A stretch of 64,000 nucleotides of DNA, from the NCBI GenBank assembly GCA_016647705.1, contig CM028340.1, positions 10,169,001-10,233,000 of the forward strand, in the 5' to 3' direction. The translations under genes were made by a program, and so were the position numbers. Position 1 is the first letter of the stretch. Each line of letters begins with the position of its first letter. The notes below the pieces were generated by a model that saw nothing but the letters and a program-made list of their open reading frames with translations, ran no database searches and was not told the DNA's origin. Source of the DNA: Eucommia ulmoides. Its lineage: Eukaryota; Streptophyta; Magnoliopsida; Garryales; Eucommiaceae. This document shows positions 24,150 through 34,948 of the stretch, piece after piece.

Positions 24150-24985
24150 AGCTTTGACCCTTTAATGCTAGAGCTAGAGCCATGTGATGAAAATTTACCA
24201 TAATTTCCTAGGTAATTATGAGATCTTAGTAATGATCACAAGATCTTTGCCATTAATGATAATTTAATGCTTTCACATGTGCCATTAAATGCCTATTTAA
24301 TGTCCGATTTGATGGATTTCAGTTTGATTTTCTTGGTAAGTACTATTTACTCGTGGTAATATAGTTACTTGATTTGTTTTTCAGTTAGAAAATACCTGTT
24401 CCATTTAATGCCCATTAATGCATACATTGAATGGAGTCATTAATGTCCATTCAATTTATTTAATGCAATAAAATGGCCTTGATTTGAAGGGTATCTAATG
24501 CACCGATGGGATGGAAACCGGTTTGGTTAGCTTTGTAACCGCTAATTACTTTCAAGTAACTAGAATGCTTTTATGATATTTTGGTAAAAATATCTCTTCC
24601 ATTTAATGCCATTAAATGCATACATTGAATTGAACCCTTAATGATGATTATGACATTATATTCCATGACTTGATCATGACTTGATGCATCTTAAATGCCT
24701 TGATGTGATGAAAATCGGTCCAGTTAGTTTTGTAACTGTTAGTTACTTCCAACTAACTAAATTGCCATCAAGATATTTGTTCGAAAATCTTTACAAGATC
24801 CCCTATTAAATGCTCTCATTAATTCCTTCATTAAATGAGACATTTAAAGCTTGATTAGACCATCATTTGATGGGTCATGAATGCTTGTCACGATGGAAAT
24901 CGGTTTGATTATTTTTCAAATTATATCTTTTGGCATTAGTTACTTTAAGTAACTAAGTTGCCATGGTGGATTTTTGGCCTAATCA
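24150..24985. repeat. degenerate tandem repeat, period about 200 bp
   Basis: At least three diverged units, each with clustered TTAATGC/ATTAATG words, then GATGGAAA.CGGTTTG, a TTTGTAAC.G(C)TTA segment and a closing AAGTAACTA(A/G) near 24555, 24757 and 24947. A weaker first unit starts around 24160. No coding frame. It lies between the Athila-type LTR fragment and a Tat/Ogre-type LTR start and may belong to the latter's LTR. Confidence 0.55.
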
Positions 24986-25459
24986 AGGCTTTGGTTTGAT
25001 CTTTTAGAGATTAGTACTTTAAATAAGAAAATTAAAGTTGTATTGTTTTTTGTCAATTGGGCAAAACCAATGATAATAAAAGTTTCAAGGGTCAAAACGA
25101 GAAACTAAGGTAATTGATGACATTTTCTTAAGTTAAAAGAGTAGTAACTAATTTAATCATATTAAAAGTAATTTTCATGAAAAATCAACCTTTAATATTG
25201 TCATTTTAATCCCCATTAACTTTAGAAATTTCGAGATTGACCTAAAACTTTTACTTGTATTGAATTCAATCAAATTGACAATTTTAGGTTTTCTTATGTT
25301 TTTTTTTTTTTTTTGGGGGGGGGGGGGGGGAGCTTTTTTGTAGTATCCAATGTAATCTAAGGTATAAATTTGTTCCCTTTAAACCTCAATTTAAAGTTTA
25401 TCCGAAACATTTACTTTAGTACAACACTTAAATGGGCGGGACAAAATATGGTGTCTACA
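24986..25459 (-). repeat. start of a Tat/Ogre-type LTR (element C)
   Basis: The minus strand begins TGTAGACACCATATTTTGTC at 25459, matching the element-B LTR start (TGTAGACATCGCATTTTGTC). Just outside it the minus strand reads AAAGAGGGGCAGC, a polypurine tract, so this is the start of a 3' LTR. Its other end is not recognised. It contains a T16-G16 tract at 25299-25330. Confidence 0.55.
25299..25330. repeat. T16-G16 homopolymer junction
   Basis: Sixteen T followed directly by sixteen G. Length is uncertain in any sequencing method. Confidence 0.9.
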
Positions 25460-25461
25460 GC

Positions 25462-25863
25462 TGCCCCTCTTTGTCATGCGAGTTTACTCGTAATGACAAA
25501 GAAGGAGACACAAATATTCTGTCTAACCAACGTGACAAACGTTTCTGGCAGGATGGTGCTCGGAAATTGGGCCTCATTCCAGACCTTTAACAGTGTTTGT
25601 CAGTGTATTTTGGAGGATAGTAACAATGACAAAATCAAAATTTGGGCCGAAACTTTTCTTATCTGTTCAAAGATCTTGTATTCAGAATTTATCATTGCGC
25701 TCAGAAAATCTTGGGCTTCTTGTTCTGCGATTGGTCTTTTGAGGGCTCCATTTGTTTCTTTCATGGGAACCTTGTTTAAATCTTGTGGGGCCAAGTTTTG
25801 GTGAACCAGAATCACTGTATATTGTCTCCTGGGCAGGATTTGTTGAACTGTTTTTCTTTTCAT
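25462..25863 (-). pseudogene. Tat/Ogre gag-protease fragment (element C)
   Basis: The minus strand encodes EQEAQDFLSAMINSEYKIFE, then QIRKVSAQILILSLLLSS and ALLKVWNEAQFP, homologous to the block at about 150-400. It is the conserved region between gag and protease of Tat/Ogre Gypsy elements. After FVTLV it runs within about 60 bp into a purine tract and an LTR start, so the protease active site and all of pol are missing. A large internal deletion, or recombination between elements, explains this. Confidence 0.7.
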
Positions 25864-26279
25864 TTTTTAAGAGTAAGTTCAGAAAATATGTGTACTAATA
25901 TCATCTCATGTCCTATCCTAAACATGTTTTTTTTTTTTTTAAAGTTAATTTTTTTAACCTTAAAATACTTACAATTTTGTTGAAATTGAGGAAATATGCT
26001 GGAATTTTACATGGAGAATGGAGATTAAAGCTCATTCAGGAAGAAATAGGGGTATCAACTAATAGGGGGATATTTGTTCTAAAAGGGGGACGTTTGTTCA
26101 TTATTATTTTCTATTTTTTCTATTGTTTCTTTTTCTTAAATGTTTTTTTTCCTTGTTATCTTAAATTAAATAAACATATAAAAGGCAAAAAAAAAAAAAT
26201 ATTGAAAGTGGGAGTTAGTGTGTGAACAAAAATCGAAGAAAATTACTTGAACTAGTTCGATCTTAAAGATTCATTTCAA
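25864..26279. other. low-complexity AT-rich stretch
   Basis: T-runs and A-runs with no gene signal. It separates the element-C gag-protease fragment from an oppositely oriented LTR remnant. Confidence 0.5.
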
Positions 26280-26541
26280 CTTAGGTACCATCTTCGAATG
26301 GGTGTCTAACACCTTACCCGAGCATAACTGACCCCTGAACCTTAAAGAAATATCTGGTTAATAGCAACTATTTTTAGAAAAGCCCCTAAACTATTTTTTT
26401 CTAAAATGAACGAATTTTGAGAGAGAGGAAACCAAACTGTGTCTTCCTCTTCTCTCTTGTTCTCTCTTTTTCCAAAATCCGGGGTGCGTAGATTTGATAC
26501 TTTTCAAAATAAAATTGAGTGGGACAAAATACGGTGTCTAC
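26280..26541. repeat. two opposed Tat/Ogre LTR end fragments
   Basis: In plus orientation, CGAATGGGTGTCTAACACC, CCCGAGCATAACTGACCCC and CCGGGGTGCG (to about 26488) match the 3' part of the element-B LTR. Directly after, 26513-26541 ends GGTGTCTACA, the LTR start in the minus orientation. Opposite ends lie next to each other, so this is a rearranged junction rather than a clean LTR. Confidence 0.45.
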
Positions 26542-26978
26542 ACCCATGACCCCAAATCGAGTGGTAATCCTCTAGTTTTCCCAAAACCCAAAACCAACAA
26601 TCCAAACCATACCCTGTCGAAACACAAGTGCTTTCCCAATAAGCGTGCTTTCAAAGAATGGATTGACGTTATCACAATGTGGATTAACAAAAATAATACA
26701 AACATTTATTCCCCCAAACATAAATCTAGCATTGTTCTCAATGATAAGAACACACAAAATCGTAAGGGAATGAACAAGAGTACCCCATTTACTGGCAAAA
26801 ACACAACACTTGATTGCATGGAACACACCCCCAAACCTTTGTATTTACACTATCAAAATAAATACAAAATTGATAAGTTAAAGAAATTAGTCGATCAATC
26901 CATTACTCACCCAGTTCTATTTATTTATTTATTATCTTATTATTATTATGATTATGATTATGATTATTATTTTTTCTT

Positions 26979-26994
26979 GGGTTGCCTCCCACAT
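26979..26994 (-). other. TGGGAGGCAACCC motif of Athila-like elements
   Basis: The minus strand reads GACGTTAAAGTTAGC, then TGGGAGGCAACCCAAG. This word pair marks the sequence after the coding part in many plant Athila-like elements. Confidence 0.6.
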
Positions 26995-27218
26995 AGTGCT
27001 AACTTTAACGTCTTCAGCCGGACGATGAGTGTCTCAAACCCCCTAACCGTAATGGAGTAACCCGTTCCTTGCCTTCTATTGTGTTACTCTTCGATCATTC
27101 AGAAATAAGTAATAGGTGATACTCAAATTTCTCAACTTCTTTCCCATTTCTTTTTGGTGTGACTTATGGGTTTTCTTTTTATTAAGCCACGAAAGCGAAA
27201 TTGAGTTTCATCAACCCA

Positions 27219-27725
27219 TCAAATATGACAAAAATTGTCCATGATTAGGGTTGACGATTGGTCCACCGCGTAAATAAGATCTACATTAATTTTAAAATGT
27301 GGTGGTACGGGTATCATGGATGTTTCAATCGATGGAAGATTATCTAAGTGTGTTTCTAAGGGTTGGATCTCATCTTCCTCATGATTTTCTTCCGTGATCT
27401 TATCCATGTACATATTATCGACTCCTACGGTTACCCACTCATTATTTCTCTCATATCCCACTCAAATTTTAGCCTTAGTAAATAGTGATGGATAAGCCAA
27501 ACAAGGCTCGAGCTCGTGATCATAGCGTTTAGGTTCTTCACCAGTCTTACTTGGTTGTGGTCCTTTCAAGGACTCTTCATTTTCACTCTCAAGATCTGGA
27601 CCACTCTTCTCAACTCCTCCTTTCTGATTGTCAACCTCTAGTCCACTTTTTGCATTCAAATCTTCAACGAGATGCCTGATTTGGGCTTCTAATTGAGCTA
27701 TGGATTGGGAATTTGAGTTTATCAT
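27219..27725 (-). pseudogene. gag-like acidic frames (element H)
   Basis: Two consecutive minus-strand frames. The first (27725-27462) reads SQSIAQLEAQIRHLVEDLNA and continues into an acidic, hydrophilic tail. This resembles the part of Athila gag after the core, where a coiled-coil-like IRNLE.QIGQLA segment is usual. It stops at 27462, and the second frame (27461-27219) is also acidic. No zinc knuckle or protease motif was found. Attribution to gag rests on position and this one segment. Confidence 0.45.
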
Positions 27726-28216
27726 TTTGGCTCAGTCTTCCAAGATTTATATTGATCGTAAAAATACGACCCTAAAAGTTTTCTATCATAATATTGATCC
27801 CACCCATATGTATTTGAACATTGATTATATTCTGTTGGTGGGTTATATAGATCGGGATAAACATTACCATATGAACATGTAGGATTTTCTAAATTGTAAG
27901 GACATTGATTGGTGAAATGATTTGGATTCTGTTATACAGTACATGAATATGGATCGGGTTACGATCTTGAGAGATTAGAATATAAGCTCTACAATTGAAG
28001 TGGCTAATCTGTCAAGGGAATTATCCATCCACCATAGTCCCAATATTTTTTTTATATATATAAAAATAGACGGAATAACCCGAATACTTACTTGAAGATC
28101 TGGACTTACCGATTGAATATCGATTAATTTGCAAAATAAAACTTCAAGAAAGAAAAGATATGGATACATATATAGATGTAGAAAGAAAAATAAAACATAA
28201 ATCAATAATTAATGAT

Positions 28217-28239
28217 GTCGATCCCCAGCAATAGAGCCA
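28217..28239 (-). other. primer-binding site, tRNA-Asp type (element H)
   Basis: The minus strand reads TGGCTCTATTGCTGGGGATC, a diverged TGGCGCCGTTGCCGGGGATC, five bases inside the LTR end at 28245. Confidence 0.65.
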
Positions 28240-28244
28240 AAATT

Positions 28245-28680
28245 TGACCGCTCAAAAATAATACTCTTAATTTGGTACCACGATACTGATGCAGTATGGT
28301 GTTCAAGTAAGGTGTACAACCACAGGGATCAGTCTTATAATTATCAATTTTCAGTTATTTTTCTTCCTTTAACGAAAACCAAATTTGATTTGAGTTTTGG
28401 GTTTTCAATATACGAAAAATAAAACACTAAATCTAAAACAATCGAAAATAGATAACTAGGTTAGGAATTATGGGTCACATATTTTGGGGATTATGTTATT
28501 TTTATATATATTTTTTAATTCGCTTGTTTATACTATGTTCTCATGTTTATTCGCTTTCTTATCTTTACTAAAATAATGTATCAACTATTTTCCACAGATA
28601 TGTCTGAAATATATTCACCTTCGTATCTTGACTACTTATTTAATAAGTCCAATTATGCAAAAGCTAACAATTTTTTTTGG
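28245..28680 (-). repeat. partial 5' LTR of element H
   Basis: The inner end TGACCGCTC adjoins the primer site. GTACAACCACAGGGATCAG at about 28313-28331 is the ATCCCTGTGGTTGTAC word near the U5 end of Athila-type LTRs. The outer boundary is not visible; 28680 is a rough limit. Confidence 0.5.
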
Positions 28681-29287
28681 AGATATTATGGAAAATAAAT
28701 TTAAAAAATGAATTTAAATATTTAATGAACAAAAAGACATTGAAATTTATTAACTTGCGTGTTATATTAATCAAAATAAATTGTTTCTTTCATTTGGTAC
28801 ATAGGAACAAACAGATTACATATTCATTTATGAGAATGATGGCGATGGACTCATTATAGCAACTATCCAACATCATTTCCATGTAGTCCTACTCTTTGAT
28901 CTGATAATGTGGGGTTTTATTTTTGCTACCTTTGTAGCCAAAATTTCTACCTCGATAGTAGATTCATGAAAATCCTGACCAATCGGTACAAGTTCTTTGC
29001 AACATTTATCGGTCACCATCGTCTCATCGCCAAGAACGCTAAACCTGATCTATTTTCCATATTCTTAACTTAGCTTTACAACACATTTATTCTTTACAAA
29101 TTCATATAATCCTGGAATTGGCTCTGTGGGCAACCAAAATGCAAGAGAGGGGGGCAGGTGCTTCAATTTGGTTTTTCTTGAGACACGGTTGCACTGCTCA
29201 GAGTCATTTGAAATACTACGAACATGATGCTAAGGTATACCCTATTCTTTTTATGGTAAAGTACTTTGTTAGAATAATTGAGACGGA
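28681..29287. other. unassigned stretch
   Basis: No recognised coding frame, repeat end or RNA gene. Confidence 0.4.
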
Positions 29288-29432
29288 AAGTTGAGAGAAC
29301 ATGAAGGATATATTGATATTTAGGAAAAGTACAATGACAAAGATTTTTAATGGGGATATATATAGGAGACTATGAAAACCTTATGGTTAGAGCTTTAACC
29401 TAATGGGCCAAGTCCATATACATATGTTAACA
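29288..29432 (-). repeat. 3' LTR of element G
   Basis: The minus strand starts TGTTAACATATGTATATGG at 29432. It aligns with 33876-34018 along about 145 bases (GAGAACATGAA..ATATATTCATATTT, ATATATATAGGAGA, TTTAACC.AATG..CCAAG.C). The outer end is approximate. Confidence 0.75.
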
Positions 29433-29439
29433 TCCCCCC

Positions 29440-31107
29440 TCAAACTCAATGCGGTAAATGAGACGTGAACTTAAATTTGAAAACCAGAGTGTGAAAGTAT
29501 CCAAGTAGATGAGTCTTAGTGAAAATATTTGATGTTTGATTGACTGAACTAACAGATTATAAATGAACAATATTCCGGAGAATATGGTGACTGATGAATT
29601 GGAATTAGTCTCAATATGTTTTGCACACTTGAGGAAGACATCAATACGCGCAATTTGAATAGCACTCTAATTGTCATAATGTAGAACAGTGGTAGTAGGA
29701 GAGGAGACTCTCATGTTAATAAGAAACTAATGAAACCAAAGTAGTTATTGTATTACTTCAACGATGAAATGGTATTCAACTTCAATACTAAAGAGAGCAG
29801 TCACAGTTTGTTTTTTACTACGCCGTGAAATAAAAGAGTTGCCCAAGAAGAAACAATAACCAGTGTTTGAACGTCAGTCGGTGGGATCTCCAGCCCAATC
29901 AGCATCAGAATAAGCTTGTAAAGTAGGAGCAAACTGGGCTGAGAAATTAAGTTTGTGAAATAAGATACCCTTGATATACCAAAGAATGCAAAGAAAGGCT
30001 GAGTAATGAGTGGTTTGAGGAGTGGACAAGAACTGACTAACTTGATCGACAGAATAGGCGATGTCTGGGAGAGTGACAGTGATTTATACCAAACTTCTAA
30101 CCAATTGGCGATATAGAGTGACATTCGAAATAGGTGAACCATCTAGTTGATTGAGTCTGATATTCAGATCCAGATGAGTAATGACAGTGGTGGAGTCAGT
30201 AATGCCAGCCTGGGACAGAAGATTAAAGGCATATTTGGCCTAAAAAAGAAAATATTCATGCAAATTGGATGATATTTCAAGACTAAAGAAAATAGATGAA
30301 TGTGCCAAGATCTTTTATCTCAAATTATCTATTCAGAAACTTTTTGAGTTCAGAGATACCACGTAAATCATCTCCAATAATAATTATGTCATCCACATAT
30401 AATAAAAGAAGTATAATACCATTGTCAGTGTGATGAATAAACAAGGTTGAATCATGAACACTGGATGTTAACTCAAACTGATGAATAGTAGTGTTGAACT
30501 TTGCAAATCAGGAATGTGGAGCTTGTTTCAGACCATATAAGGGACGACGGAGGTGTCAAACTTTATGTTGATGAGAAACTAGGCCAAAAGGGATATGTAT
30601 GTAAATTTCCTCTAGAAGATTATCATTGAGAAATGCATTCTTGACATCCATCTGAAAAAGAATCTATTTTTGGATGGCGGCGACGATAAGAAAAGTACGG
30701 ATAGATGTGAGCCTCGTTGCTAGAATAAATGTCTCTTCGTAGTTAATGTCATATTTATGAGTAAATCCCTTAGCAACAAGTCGGGTTTTATAGCGTTCAA
30801 CGGAACCATCATAAAGCGTTTTGATCTTAAATACCCACTTGCATCTAATAGGAATTTTTCCAGGAGAGAGGTCAACAAGATCCCAAGTGTAAGTTTTGAC
30901 TAGGGTGTGCAGTTTTTTGTCCATTGCTTTCTGCCAAAAGGGATTAGTGATGACCTTATTATAGGATTGAGGCTTATGCAGATTAAGTTTGGTAGAAAAA
31001 CAATGATAATTAGTGACATATGAGGGAGAATGAGTTACCTTGTTAGAGCGGTGGCGGTGATTTGGAGGGTGGGTCTCAAAGGCAATCGGTGCAGAATCAT
31101 TGACCAT
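29440..31107 (-). pseudogene. Copia reverse transcriptase and RNase H (element G)
   Basis: 31107-30664 encodes the start of the domain: NPFWQKAMDKKLHTLVKTYTW, IPIRCKWVFKIKTLYDGSVE, RYKTRLVAKGFTHKYDINYE and ETF.LATRLTSIRTFL. The catalytic YVDD is intact on the minus strand at 30399-30388 (YVDDIIIIGDDLRG). RNase H follows with YSDADWAGDPTD near 29890. Stops and shifts occur throughout, for example after AAIQK at 30664. Confidence 0.82.
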
Positions 31108-31479
31108 AGGGGAAGTCTCAAGCGTGGTCGATAAAGTTGGAGGGGTGGCATCACCTAGTGGTTCTAGAGTGGGTTTAGCAGGTGGTTTTGAAGGGGGTTC
31201 AGGTAATGATGTTGGAGTGGACTCAGCGGAAGGTGTGAGACTAGGCTCAACTAATGGTACTGGAGTGGGCTTAATAGTACTCGAAACTACATCCTCAGAA
31301 AATAACTCTGGAGATGAATAAGTAAAGGATATGGAGTTAATAGGGGCTGATATATTAATGGACCCTAAGGAAGAAAAGATTTGATGTTCCTAAATAATAA
31401 TGTGACAAGAGATACGAAGAGTTTTAGCGATAGAATCCCAACACCTATACCCTTTATGTTCAATGCTATATCCTAGAAA

Positions 31480-32690
31480 GTATCATGGGTGGGCCCTTAT
31501 TTCCGACTTGTTGTGTTCATGTGATTTGAGAAGAACAAAACAAACGCAATCAAAGACTTTAAGTTTAGAGTAATCGGTAGGTTTACTAAAAAGGAGCTCA
31601 AATAGAGACGGGTGCTGAATTGTTACAGAGGAAACACAATTTATTGTGTAAATTGCGGTTAAGCCAACCTCACCTCAAAAAGCGCTCAGGACAAGAAGAA
31701 GAAATGAGAAATGTGTTTATGTTTGTGTTCAACTCGTCTATTTTTTGGGATGTACCAAGACACGAACTATGGGGGAAAGTGCCATTTTTGTAAAGTATGT
31801 CGAGAAAAGTACGATCCTTGTATTTCATTGCATTATCTAAGCGAAAAACTTTGATATTTCGAGCAAATTAAGTTTGAACCATAGAAAAAAAAACTCAAAA
31901 TATATTTGGAATAGTTCAAATTTGTTTTTCATAAGAAATAACCTTGTATATCAAGAGTAGTAATCCGCAAATATAACAAATTAACAAGAACCACCCATTG
32001 TAGCATGATGAGAAGGCCCCCAAAAATCAAAATGAATTAGATCAAAAGATGCAAGATAAATAGACTGACTTTCATTGAAAGGTAGGGTTGATTATTTTGC
32101 AAGTTGGCAATAGGTACAATTGAAGGATCATATTGAACTGAACCTAACAAATCGCTAGAGATAAGTGATTTGAGTTAGTTGGGTGAAATGTGACTAAACC
32201 GATAATGCCAAACACAAGATGGTGATAACAGCATTGGCGGTGATGGAGATAAGGATGATGATGGTGGTGGTGGTCGTCGTAGTGGTGGTGAGGTTGACAG
32301 GTTAATGAAGGGACATAGGGTAATGGTGGGGTTTGAGGTGGAAGGTGCAAATTGCTGAGTTTAAATAGACGTCAAACTTTCCAACCAGCACAAAGAATTT
32401 CTCCTATCCGAGGATCTCGCACAAAACAACCACTATTAGAAAATGTGACTTCAAATCCCAATTCATAGTGTTGCCCAACAGATAAGAGATCTAAGGGAGT
32501 TTTAGAATTAAACACGAGTCAGGAATAGAAAGATGTAAAGTAGAATTTTAACCGATATGAATGCATTTGAGAAGTATCAGCGGTATAAATGCTAGGGGTG
32601 TTTATAATGAATAGTTTGGATGAGAAGATGTTTGGATCAGAAGTCATATGATTACAATAGGGAGAATCAAATAACCAAGAAGAATTACCT
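31480..32690 (-). pseudogene. Copia protease, GAG-pre-integrase and integrase (element G)
   Basis: The protease motif WLFDSPYCNHMTS lies at about 32680-32640 (usually WLFDSGC.NHMT). GAG-pre-integrase follows with HYELGFEVTFSNSGCFVRDP and GWKV.RLFKLSNLHLPP (about 32480-32340). Integrase begins near 32100 with FDLIHFDFWGPSHHATMGGS, FVIFADYYS and FLMKNKFELFQIYFE. A His/Pro-rich expansion at 32330-32220 separates the parts. 31100-31480, the linker to reverse transcriptase, is Pro/Ser/Thr-rich and variable, as is usual in Copia. Confidence 0.75.
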
Positions 32691-33169
32691 GTGGTAAATG
32701 AAAGAGCAGGAAATTTTTTATACCATTCTTGGAGAAAATTTGGTGGAAGAGTGAATCCATATTCTCAATAGAGACGGTAACAGTAGTAGAAGTAGGATCT
32801 GAATTCTCTTTAGCATTGAGAATAATTGAAGAAGTGCAATCACCAGATATCATTGTTAAACCAAATCAACAATATACAACAAAATACACTATATGATATG
32901 AATCTGTAGAAACCAAGGCCACGAATGGATTCAGAATGCTAAGATTTTCTTGGAACCGGTCTATAATCGTGAAGAACCAATTAACGAATCCTTGAACTAA
33001 TCGAATCTCTATGATGAACCAAATTAACAATATAAAGAGAATTATACTGGTTGATCCAAATTTGACTAAACAGGAGGCCACAAATGGATTCGAAACGTTA
33101 AAATTAGCCAAGAACCGCTATTAGATCTTCAAGAATCGGTCCAAAAATAGGTGAACAACAGGGTGGACT

Positions 33170-33425
33170 TGGGATGATGTGGCATTGAGTTGGCAAAGAT
33201 TTTTGACGTGGCACTAATGTGTCTGACATGTGTCACAGACATGGCAGCCATGTAGTGATGACGTGGTAGCCGAAAGTCAATATTATGTTAACGTGGCAAG
33301 GGTCAATACTAATGTGGCATTGAAGTGTAGTTGATGTGGCAATTAGTAGCAGGGGATGACTGGGCTGTTGACTGTTGACAGGGCGCGCGCTGATGTGGCA
33401 ATGACTTGGTGGCTTAGGTGGCGAA
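33170..33425 (-). repeat. array of GATGTGGCA-type words in the element G leader
   Basis: About nine plus-strand copies of G(A/T)(T/C)GTGGCA or close variants, near 33178, 33213, 33240, 33260, 33291, 33314, 33338, 33393 and 33415, spaced roughly 20-55 bases. In element orientation they read TGCCACATC/TGCCACGTC and lie in the leader before the protease, where gag is expected. Confidence 0.6.
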
Positions 33426-33875
33426 GGTGCAATAGTGGAGCGAATGGCCTAAGATCACAACCGAGCACTTCTGTTATGCTAGCACGTGAGGGCACGTGGG
33501 ACCTGTTTTGGTGGCGATTCTAGTGGCATTGGAATCATCTCGTTTAGACGGTTCATATGATGTGGTCTTTGATGAATTTTGAGCACCGGTTGTTGCGGTA
33601 GAGCTCAAAATCTGAGACAACGATTCGTGGTGGTACTGTTGGCTTTTTGTGGGACATGGAAGCGCATGAAGGATCCAGTGGCAGTGGTTTTGGGTTTGTT
33701 GCTCGTCTCTGCAAGACGAAGGTGGTGGTATGATGATAGTTAATACTAAAGCAGTTGTGAGGCTTATAGCAGTCACAAATACTACGGGAAAAAAAGTGTC
33801 ACGGCGGAAGACTTTGATAGGATTAGGGTTGCGAAGAAAAGAAAATTTGAGGAATGTACAAGACCAAGAAAAACT

Positions 33876-34018
33876 TGTTGGGAGAACATGAACGATTTAT
33901 TCATATTTTGAAAAAGTTTAATGATAAAGTTTTCCAATGGAAATATATATAGGAGAATAGGAAAACACCATATTAGGGTTTTAACCCAATGAACCAAGCC
34001 TATATACATATATTAACA
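33876..34018 (-). repeat. 5' LTR of element G
   Basis: TGTTGGGAGAACATGAACG...ATATATTAACA on the plus strand; TG/CA ends in both orientations. No clear initiator-tRNA primer site adjoins it; ACTTTGATAGG near 33811 is only a weak candidate. Confidence 0.7.
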
Positions 34019-34948
34019 TATTTTATGGTCTTATATATCAAAATTGCGATGTAAACACTTTTCGATGGATTGGATAGTGTTACAAAGTGTATATATAGGT
34101 AGTAGATAAGATATTGTAGGACTTGGGAATTAAGAAATACAATAATCATAATAACTACTTTTTAATACTTTCAGATATGATAAAAGAGAGCAATATTTGA
34201 ATTTTTAACTTAAATTTCAATCACACGTGCCATATTTAAAAACATGACTTATTTTTCACCAGTCCTAGTTATGACAAAAGGAAAGTTATTTATATTTTTA
34301 ACTTAAAGTTTCTTTAATATATATGTAATTTTAAAACAATGAATTATTTTGCCCATTTCAGTGCCAATTAGATAGTGATTTATTTTTTATGTTTTATGTT
34401 TTTGTTTTTCTTCCAAATTCGAATTATATATTAATTTAAACTAAAAAGAAATAAATATTGTTCAAAACAAGAATACTATTCTATTCGACGTTGACATGAA
34501 TAATTTCTCATGTTGTTATGATTTGAATTTTTTTTTCTAAATCAGTCAGTGAAATTACAACAGAAATCTTATTACAAAAAATTGAAAATTATCAAGTTAC
34601 GTAAAATCGTGGGGATTTTTTACTTTAATAATAATGGACATAAATTTTTAATTTCAACAACAAAAGGGAGTTCCAATCATATCTTATTAGATGATTCATA
34701 CATATACATATACATATATATATATCAAAAAATAATACTTAGCACTAACTATTTCAAAATTATTTTAAAAATAATAATTGGAAAAAATATCAAAAATCAA
34801 AGCATGTTACTCATTTAACCACAGCAGTAAGACTACACGTATTATTTTATTTTATTTATTACTCTCACAATAGAAATACATGATAATGGTACACCTCCAC
34901 ATTTGAAACCACAACACTTCTTTACTAAGATTAATAAAGTACGTATTT
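34019..34948. other. AT-rich intergenic DNA
   Basis: No gene or repeat end recognised, apart from a short (TA)n near 34705-34727. It lies between Copia G and the duplicated 3' UTR of the defensin gene. Confidence 0.5.

Larger units (their letters stand above)
26542..28680 (-). mobile_element. Athila-like retrotransposon remnant (element H)
   Basis: In minus order: partial LTR (from about 28680 down to 28245), primer site (28239-28217), leader, acidic gag-like frames (27725-27219), the motif TGGGAGGCAACCCAAG (26979-26994) and a 3' region with GGTTTGGGGGTGTG (about 26826-26842). There is no pol. The layout parallels element A. The 3' LTR is absent; the Tat/Ogre-type junction at 26541 replaces it. 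Confidence 0.6.
29288..34018 (-). mobile_element. Copia retrotransposon without gag (element G)
   Basis: A minus-strand Copia flanked by short related LTRs (29288-29432 and 33876-34018), with a G-run purine tract (TGAGGGGGGA, minus) next to the 3' LTR. In order: leader with GTGGCA-type repeats, protease, GAG-pre-integrase, integrase, reverse transcriptase and RNase H. Only about 1.1 kb separates the 5' LTR from the protease, and no gag motif was found there. Both coding regions carry stops and frameshifts. No perfect TSD was found. Confidence 0.78.

Noticed and set aside
25370-25804. 144-codon plus-strand frame
   Set aside because: It is antisense to the conserved gag-protease block on the minus strand, which matches a known Gypsy family.
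26494-27060. 188-codon plus-strand frame
   Set aside because: It crosses an LTR end and the antisense of the Athila-like TGGGAGGC region, and ends in a (GATTAT)n-like tract. No domain is visible.
29262-29270. Alternative outer LTR start TGTTAGAAT with TACTT/TATTT duplication for element G
   Set aside because: The two LTRs align only from about 29288, and the five-base words differ, so the duplication is not supported.
31100-31321. 73-codon Gly/Val/Ser-rich plus-strand frame
   Set aside because: It is antisense to the variable Pro/Ser-rich linker of Copia element G.
32144-32350. His-rich frame resembling a metal-binding peptide
   Set aside because: It lies in the Copia element G minus strand between GAG-pre-integrase and integrase. 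The His run comes from a GGT/GAT triplet expansion.
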